Shown: piece by piece, positions 13,654 through 17,002 of the stretch
Position numbering within the stretch: position 1 is the first letter of the stretch
Layout: each line of letters begins with the position of its first letter
NCBI GenBank assembly: GCA_031283145.1
Contig: JAITCJ010000029.1
Span: forward strand, 1 to 17,002
From: Holophagales bacterium
Lineage (GTDB): Bacteria; Acidobacteriota; Holophagae; Holophagales; Holophagaceae
Direction of reading: 5' to 3'
Length of the DNA: 17,002 nt
The notes under the pieces: generated by a model
The model's input: the letters and a program-made list of their open reading frames with translations, nothing else
Told to the model about the DNA's origin: nothing
The model's database searches: none
Position numbers and translations under genes: made by a program

Positions 13654-14207
13654 TTGAACTGGTACTTGAATCTAAAAACCAAGGGGAAGCTGATGCTGGC
13701 TTTCGTCTGCGTGATGGTCTTCACGCTCGTGGTGAGCGTCATATCTATCCGGGCTTTCTGGCAGCAAGATGCGGCGGACAATCACCTGTACAAGGTCGGC
13801 GTCCAGGGCAAAGGTTTTGCCGTCGTCGCGGAAGAAGTCAGGAAACTGGCCGAGCGCAGCGCGTCGTCCGCCAAGGAAATCGCTCAGTACAACATAGACG
13901 CCCGCAATTCAGTCCAGCGCGGAGAGGAGATGGTAGCCACCACGGTGGAGCTGTTGGACAAGATCAAGACAAACCTGGATCAGTTCGCCATACAGACAAG
14001 GGAGTCAGTGGCCTCGACCAAGGAGCAGTCCAAGGCCGGACTCGAAGTATCCAAGCAAGTTGACAACAGCGTGAGCGAGTCGGCCTCAGTAGCCGCAGCG
14101 GCTTCAGAGATGGGGCCACCACCGGCGAAGTAGCCCACACAGCCTCAGAGCTTGCGAATCTCGCCGCCAACCTGCAAGACCAGGTACGCAAGTTCAAACT
14201 GGCGTAA
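13654..14207 (+). pseudogene. Methyl-accepting chemotaxis protein, deleted and frameshifted
   Basis: The N-terminus (NWYLNLKTKGKLMLAF, then a hydrophobic VMVFTLVVSVISI helix) is that of a chemoreceptor with its first membrane anchor. At about residue 47 it jumps straight to GVQGKGFAVVAEEVRKLAER, the segment just after the signalling-domain hairpin tip. The ligand domain, second membrane helix, HAMP domain and first half of the signalling domain are absent, a loss of probably 250-350 codons. The frame stops at 14133. Adding one G in the GGGG run near 14114 restores ATTGEVAHTASELANLAANL and then DQVRKFKLA up to TAA 14207, the normal receptor C-terminus. The start is TTG with AGGGAGG 5 nt upstream. 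The coding part is rich in G/C-ending codons compared with its neighbours. Confidence 0.85.
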
Positions 14208-14214
14208 GCAAACA

Positions 14215-14256
14215 GCAAGCCTGAAAAACAAGTTGTCCTCTGTTTTTCAGGCTTGC
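14215..14256 (+). terminator. M3 hairpin after the chemoreceptor pseudogene
   Basis: A perfect 16-bp inverted repeat, GCAAGCCTGAAAAACA (14215-14230) with TGTTTTTCAGGCTTGC (14241-14256), 10-nt loop, starting 7 nt after the receptor stop. It shares CCTGAAAAACA/TGTTTTTCAGG with the hairpin downstream of trpS. The position suits termination, but no T-run follows. Confidence 0.5.
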
Positions 14257-14278
14257 CGAGAGCGTTTTCCAGGAGGTA

Positions 14279-14373
14279 TATAGCCATTCAACTTTAAAAT
14301 CATCCTGTTTATCCAAGTGAGGCGCAGACGAAAGCCACATGGCAACGTACCGTTTTAAAGTTGTTTCACTATA
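14279..14373. mobile_element. M2 element, short form, 95 bp
   Basis: Starts TATAGCCATTCAACTTTAAA and ends AAAGTTGTTTCACTATA. Compared with the long copy at 10934 it lacks about 66 central bp but keeps both ends and the GGCAACGTACCGTTTTAAAG block almost unchanged. Non-coding, TA borders. Confidence 0.75.
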
Positions 14374-14397
14374 GCATCCGAAGATCGCCCCAAAAAC

Positions 14398-14436
14398 TTT
14401 CATATCAAAATCGCGTTCCGCGATTTTGATATGAAA
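14398..14436 (-). terminator. Probable intrinsic terminator of the FAD oxidoreductase gene
   Basis: A perfect 18-bp stem, TTTCATATCAAAATCGCG (14398-14415) with its complement at 14419-14436 and a 3-nt loop, 3 nt after the oxidoreductase stop. On the minus strand it is followed by GTTTTTGG, a short T-run. The stem is AT-rich outside its CGCG tip, and its style recalls the other palindromes here, so it may have begun as a repeat. Confidence 0.6.
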
Positions 14437-14439
14437 CCG

Positions 14440-15678
14440 CTAAATCACTATCTTTTCGTGAACCAGTTGTTTTTCGCGGAAGCGGCTCCAGCGCAGAGGC
14501 GAGCAGTCTATAGTCTGGTATTTCCCCGTTACGACGAGTTCGGCCAGGCAGAGACCGGCGGCTGGGCTTTCCATAGCCCCGTGTCCCGAATAGCCTACCT
14601 GGAGAAGGAGGCCGGAGTGTTCCTCATGCCATCCCAAAATAGCGTTGTGATCATCCGTCACCGTGTCATAAAAACTCGCCCATCCGCTCTTCAGCTTGCA
14701 TACGGATGTGCTTGGTATGCGTTCCTGCATTAGCAGATTTACTTCCTGCACATAGTAATCAGGCTCAAATTCCGCGTCAAAGGTATCCGGCGAATCATGC
14801 TTTGCTCTGCCGATCATAAGGTTGCCCGCTTCTTCTTTGAAGTAAATTCCCTTATCAATAATAGACATGGGAATCTCCAGCCATTTTGGATTCTGGTCCG
14901 GGAAATCAGTAATAAACAGCATACGCTTCTGGCAGATGATGGGCATCCTGTGATCCTGCGGAACGCCGCTACGCTCCAGCAGTTGGTTTGTCCAGGGGCC
15001 TGAGCACAGAGCCACTATGCCTCCCTTGATGGTTTCCTCGGTTCCCGAAGCATCCTTAATGACAACGCCCTCCGCTCGGCCCTTGGTATCAAAGAGCACT
15101 TTTAAGACTTCAGCGCGAAGCTGGATGGCGGGCTTATTGGCAAACTCGGCTGACTTTTCAAAATAGCCGACAGCCGCCTGGCTTGGATCAAAAGCGCCGC
15201 AGTCCTTGCCGAACACGCCGCCGACGATAGGCTCAAACTCAATGTATTCCGCCACGTCGGGGTCCATATGATCAATGCCGCACTTCAGGCCCGGTATTTT
15301 GGCTTCAATCTGTTCAGGCTTCCAAAGTTCAAAATTTACGCCATTTTCAGCCCAAATCCCGGCGGCGTCCGGAATGCGTTCCCACGCCTTAGCGTAGTAT
15401 GTGAACAAATAGCCCGTTTGCTTAAAACCACAGCTAACGCCTATTTCGGCCTTATATCCCTTGAGCATGTCAATGCTCTTGGAACAGAGCTGCTGATTGA
15501 TGGAAGTAGTCCACAAATTGCGGAAACCGCCGGCGCTGAAAGCGGATGGCCCCTGAGCCAGAGCGTCCAACCTGTCCACAACAAGAACGGAACCCTTGAA
15601 GCCCAGTTTTAAAAGGTTATAGACCAGCGAGCCGGAGCCAATCCCGGCCCCAACCACAATCATGTCGAACGTACGCAT
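14440..15678 (-). CDS. DAO-family FAD-dependent oxidoreductase
   Basis: About 412 aa, of the glycine/D-amino-acid oxidase fold group that includes sarcosine oxidase beta and dimethylglycine dehydrogenase-like enzymes. The N-terminal FAD-binding strand-loop-helix is DMIVVGAGIGSGSLVYNLLK; the third Gly of GxGxxG is Ser with Gly on either side. VVDRLDALAQGPSAFSAGGF follows as the second FAD contact. The C-terminal FAD segment TDDHNAILGWHEEHSGLLLQ and VGYSGHGAMESPAAGLCLAELV are diagnostic. The likely substrate is an N-methylated or D-amino acid, but specificity is not readable. The frame is open to ATG 15699, but ATG 15678 has GGAGG 5 nt upstream and starts right before the FAD strand. The gene stands alone between small repeat elements. 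Confidence 0.9.
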   Translation of the reverse strand: MRTFDMIVVGAGIGSGSLVYNLLKLGFKGSVLVVDRLDALAQGPSAFSAGGFRNLWTTSINQQLCSKSIDMLKGYKAEIGVSCGFKQTGYLFTYYAKAWERIPDAAGIWAENGVNFELWKPEQIEAKIPGLKCGIDHMDPDVAEYIEFEPIVGGVFGKDCGAFDPSQAAVGYFEKSAEFANKPAIQLRAEVLKVLFDTKGRAEGVVIKDASGTEETIKGGIVALCSGPWTNQLLERSGVPQDHRMPIICQKRMLFITDFPDQNPKWLEIPMSIIDKGIYFKEEAGNLMIGRAKHDSPDTFDAEFEPDYYVQEVNLLMQERIPSTSVCKLKSGWASFYDTVTDDHNAILGWHEEHSGLLLQVGYSGHGAMESPAAGLCLAELVVTGKYQTIDCSPLRWSRFREKQLVHEKIVI

Positions 15679-15719
15679 TTGCGCCTCCAAGTAGTTCACA
15701 TGGCCTTTCCGCCATACAT

Positions 15720-15725
15720 ATTATA
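15720..15725 (-). promoter_or_regulatory. TATAAT box at the M2 end upstream of the FAD oxidoreductase
   Basis: On the minus strand TATAAT spans the border of the degenerate M2 copy, 41 bp before the oxidoreductase ATG. TTGAAA (15740-15745) inside the element resembles a -35 but the spacer is only 14 bp. A transcript from here would include the GGAGG ribosome binding site. Confidence 0.35.
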
Positions 15726-15784
15726 TACAGTGAAACAACTTTCAAACTGTACGTTGCTCAGTAGTTTTCACATGCGCCTATATA
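15724..15784. mobile_element. M2 element, degenerate copy
   Basis: TATACAGTGAAACAACTTTC then AAACTGTACGTTGCTCAGTA match the TATAGTGAAACAACTTT / AAACGGTACGTTGCC end of M2. The remainder to GCGCCTATA is shortened and diverged. It directly abuts M1 copy C, sharing the TATA. Confidence 0.6.
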
Positions 15785-15906
15785 GTATTTTTCGCTTTTA
15801 TTACTTGTTTAACGGCAGGCAGAGCACTCCTACAAGCAATACGCGGCCGTGATTTGCAAACAAATCCCGGCATAGCAGTTCAAATACGAAAAGTTGAACT
15901 GCTATA
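15781..15906 (+). mobile_element. M1 element, copy C, 126 bp
   Basis: TATAGTATTTTTCGC to AAGTTGAACTGCTATA, the same length and orientation as copy A, with the shared GCAGAGCACTC, ACAAGCAATA, GCGGCC and AAATCCCGGCATAGCAGTTC blocks. Differences are scattered substitutions and single-base indels. It lies between the FAD oxidoreductase and the lytic transglycosylase; the remaining 15907-15978 shows no recognisable feature. Confidence 0.8.
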
Positions 15907-15978
15907 GTTCCGCCGTTTAATCTAATCAGCCGCCGTGAAGTGTTGGAGTAGTTGCGTTAGCGAAAGGGTTAAATCGCT

Positions 15979-16839
15979 TTAATACACTTTCACATTTTTG
16001 GCGTCTTTTGGCGGCAGTCTGTCTGAAATTGTCGCCCTGCCATTAACGTCTTCCCAGTAGTACACGGGCTTGTGGGGCGCTGTTGTTTGTTCAGACGTTT
16101 TTGCGGATTCATTAGACGCCATTTTGTTATCGGTATTCTGAAGATTCGCGTTTGCGTTAATCAAAAAACCACCGCGTCCCTTTTTCAGGTAATCTATAGC
16201 GCCTTTGGCGTCTGGATCCGCGACTACAGACTTGCTTTCCCACAAACGCATTACTTTGGGAACATAAGCTATTGTTTCAGCAAACGGAGGGATGCCATTG
16301 TGTTTTTTAACAGCGTTTTCCCCCGCGTTGTACGCGGCAATCGCTTTTGTGTAATCGCGGTCGAAAAAATCTATCAGCCAGCGCAAATACTTAACGCCGC
16401 CTGTGATATTTTGAACCGGATCAAAGGGATCAACGACATTAAATCGCTTTGCCGTAGCCGGAATCAACTGCATCAATCCCATAGCCCCTTTTCGGCTGTG
16501 CGCGTTTTCATAAAACGCGCTTTCAACTTGAATTACCGCTCGAACCAACCATGTATCAACGCCGTGTTCGACGGCAATTTGATCAATTAGTGAAATCATC
16601 TCCGGACTGCGAAGCACCTGAGACATTTGCGACTTTGTAATCGCCAGTTTGATCGGTCCTGCTTTCACATCCATCAAGACAAAACCTTTGCCCCTCATAT
16701 GGTCGGGCGGCAAATTATTTATTACCATCTGTCCATTGCGGCCTAAATACGTATAGTAATACTGCTGTGCTTGCCGTTGAGCAAAGAGGGGGGATAAAAA
16801 TATCAGGACTGAAGCGAGACATCTGAACAACATAACCAT
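15979..16839 (-). CDS. Lytic transglycosylase (SLT type) with flanking DUF4124-like segments
   Basis: Cleaves the MurNAc-GlcNAc bond of peptidoglycan in the periplasm, giving anhydro-muropeptides. 286 aa with a signal peptide (residues 1-20, ending SPLFA before QRQAQ). The SLT domain spans about 85-200, with catalytic E106 in RAVIQVESAFYENAHSRKGA, then GLMQLIPATAKRFNV, DPFDPVQNITGGVKYLRWLI and the AIAAYNAGENAV block. Segments resembling the DUF4124 'Y.W.D.nG...sd.pP' pattern occur at both ends: YYYTYLGRNGQMVINNLPP (27-45) and VYYWEDVNGRATISDRLPP (259-277). A Lys/Ser/Thr/Asn linker separates the second from the SLT domain. ATG 16833 is an alternative start. Confidence 0.93.
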   Translation of the reverse strand: MVMLFRCLASVLIFLSPLFAQRQAQQYYYTYLGRNGQMVINNLPPDHMRGKGFVLMDVKAGPIKLAITKSQMSQVLRSPEMISLIDQIAVEHGVDTWLVRAVIQVESAFYENAHSRKGAMGLMQLIPATAKRFNVVDPFDPVQNITGGVKYLRWLIDFFDRDYTKAIAAYNAGENAVKKHNGIPPFAETIAYVPKVMRLWESKSVVADPDAKGAIDYLKKGRGGFLINANANLQNTDNKMASNESAKTSEQTTAPHKPVYYWEDVNGRATISDRLPPKDAKNVKVY

Positions 16840-16869
16840 ATTGTAACACTCTCAATGAATTTCTGTAAA
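16840..16869 (-). promoter_or_regulatory. Candidate promoter of the lytic transglycosylase
   Basis: On the minus strand TTTACA (16864-16869) and TACAAT (16840-16845) with an 18-bp spacer; each hexamer matches 5 of 6 consensus bases. The -10 touches the first ATG, so transcription would start near the second ATG (16833), giving a leaderless message from that codon if real. Confidence 0.4.
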
Positions 16870-16927
16870 GCGTTCTGAATGTGAGATTGATTCAAGGGGT
16901 ATAATGTTTTTGTTCAATGTCTTGATA

Positions 16928-17002
16928 TATAGTGAAACAACTTTAAAACGGTACGTTGCCCTGTGGCTTTTGTCTGCGTTGCCGTTCCGCTTTTAATGGA
17001 AT
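16928..17002. mobile_element. M2 element, runs off the window
   Basis: TATAGTGAAACAACTTTAAA, then CGGTACGTTGCCCTGTGGCT, is the inverted form of the right half of the M2 copies at 10934 and 14279. Its other end lies beyond the window. It sits upstream of the lytic transglycosylase; between them (16870-16927) nothing further is evident. Confidence 0.7.

Noticed and set aside
16072..16590. 172-codon plus-strand frame opposite the lytic transglycosylase
   Set aside because: Antisense to the SLT catalytic core, Cys/Arg-rich, with no start signal.

Overview
The window looks like a bacterial chromosome segment of roughly balanced base composition from a Gram-negative (two-membrane) organism. The evidence is an outer-membrane barrel-like protein, several signal peptides and a periplasmic lytic transglycosylase. 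The mix of genes (secreted alanine-rich repeat proteins next to pyrF and ruvC, a GH92 mannosidase, an M50 protease next to trpS) would fit an Acidobacteriota/Holophagae-like lineage. That placement is a guess from memory and was not tested. The many small inverted-repeat elements and broken transposases suggest a genome with past mobile-element expansion, as in host-associated bacteria.

Layout. (1) 1-599, minus: 3' part of an unrecognised gene, divergent from (2) 764-4497, plus: pyrF, a two-helix membrane protein overlapping it by 4 bp, two related secreted proteins in tandem, and ruvC. (3) 6536-4472, minus: barrel-like outer-membrane protein, prmA (71-bp overlap) and an FlK-like thioesterase whose 3' end overlaps that of ruvC. 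(4) 6770-10339, plus: xseA, then a secreted GH92 alpha-mannosidase 12 bp later. (5) 10340-11671: about 1.3 kb holding only mobile-element remains: an IS630-type transposase fragment, an IS3-type transposase fragment, palindromes and three small inverted-repeat elements, one nested inside another. (6) 13472-11672, minus: M50 site-2 protease and trpS. (7) 13654-14207, plus: a chemoreceptor pseudogene with a large internal deletion and a 1-base frameshift. (8) 15678-14440, minus: a DAO-type FAD oxidoreductase with small elements on both sides. (9) 16839-15979, minus: a lytic transglycosylase.

The most notable content is four families of short non-coding repeats, named here M1 to M4. M1 (6632-6756, 11357-11615, 15781-15906) has TATAGCA-type ends and three internal stem-loops. 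M2 (10934-11094, 14279-14373, 15724-15784, 16928-17002) has TATAG...CTATA ends with ACAACTTT/AAAGTTGT arms and comes in long and short forms. M3 is a CCTGAAAAACA hairpin (6592-6632, 11625-11670, 14215-14256). M4 has TACCAA...TTGGTA ends (10351-10382, 10866-10913, 11403-11502). M1, M2 and the nested M4 copy all fit insertion at TA, and the outer end of the IS630 remnant matches the M1 terminus, so an IS630-type transposase is the likely mobiliser. Two element ends make an exact TATAAT box just upstream of a gene (xseA and the FAD oxidoreductase). No tRNA, rRNA or CRISPR array was seen.
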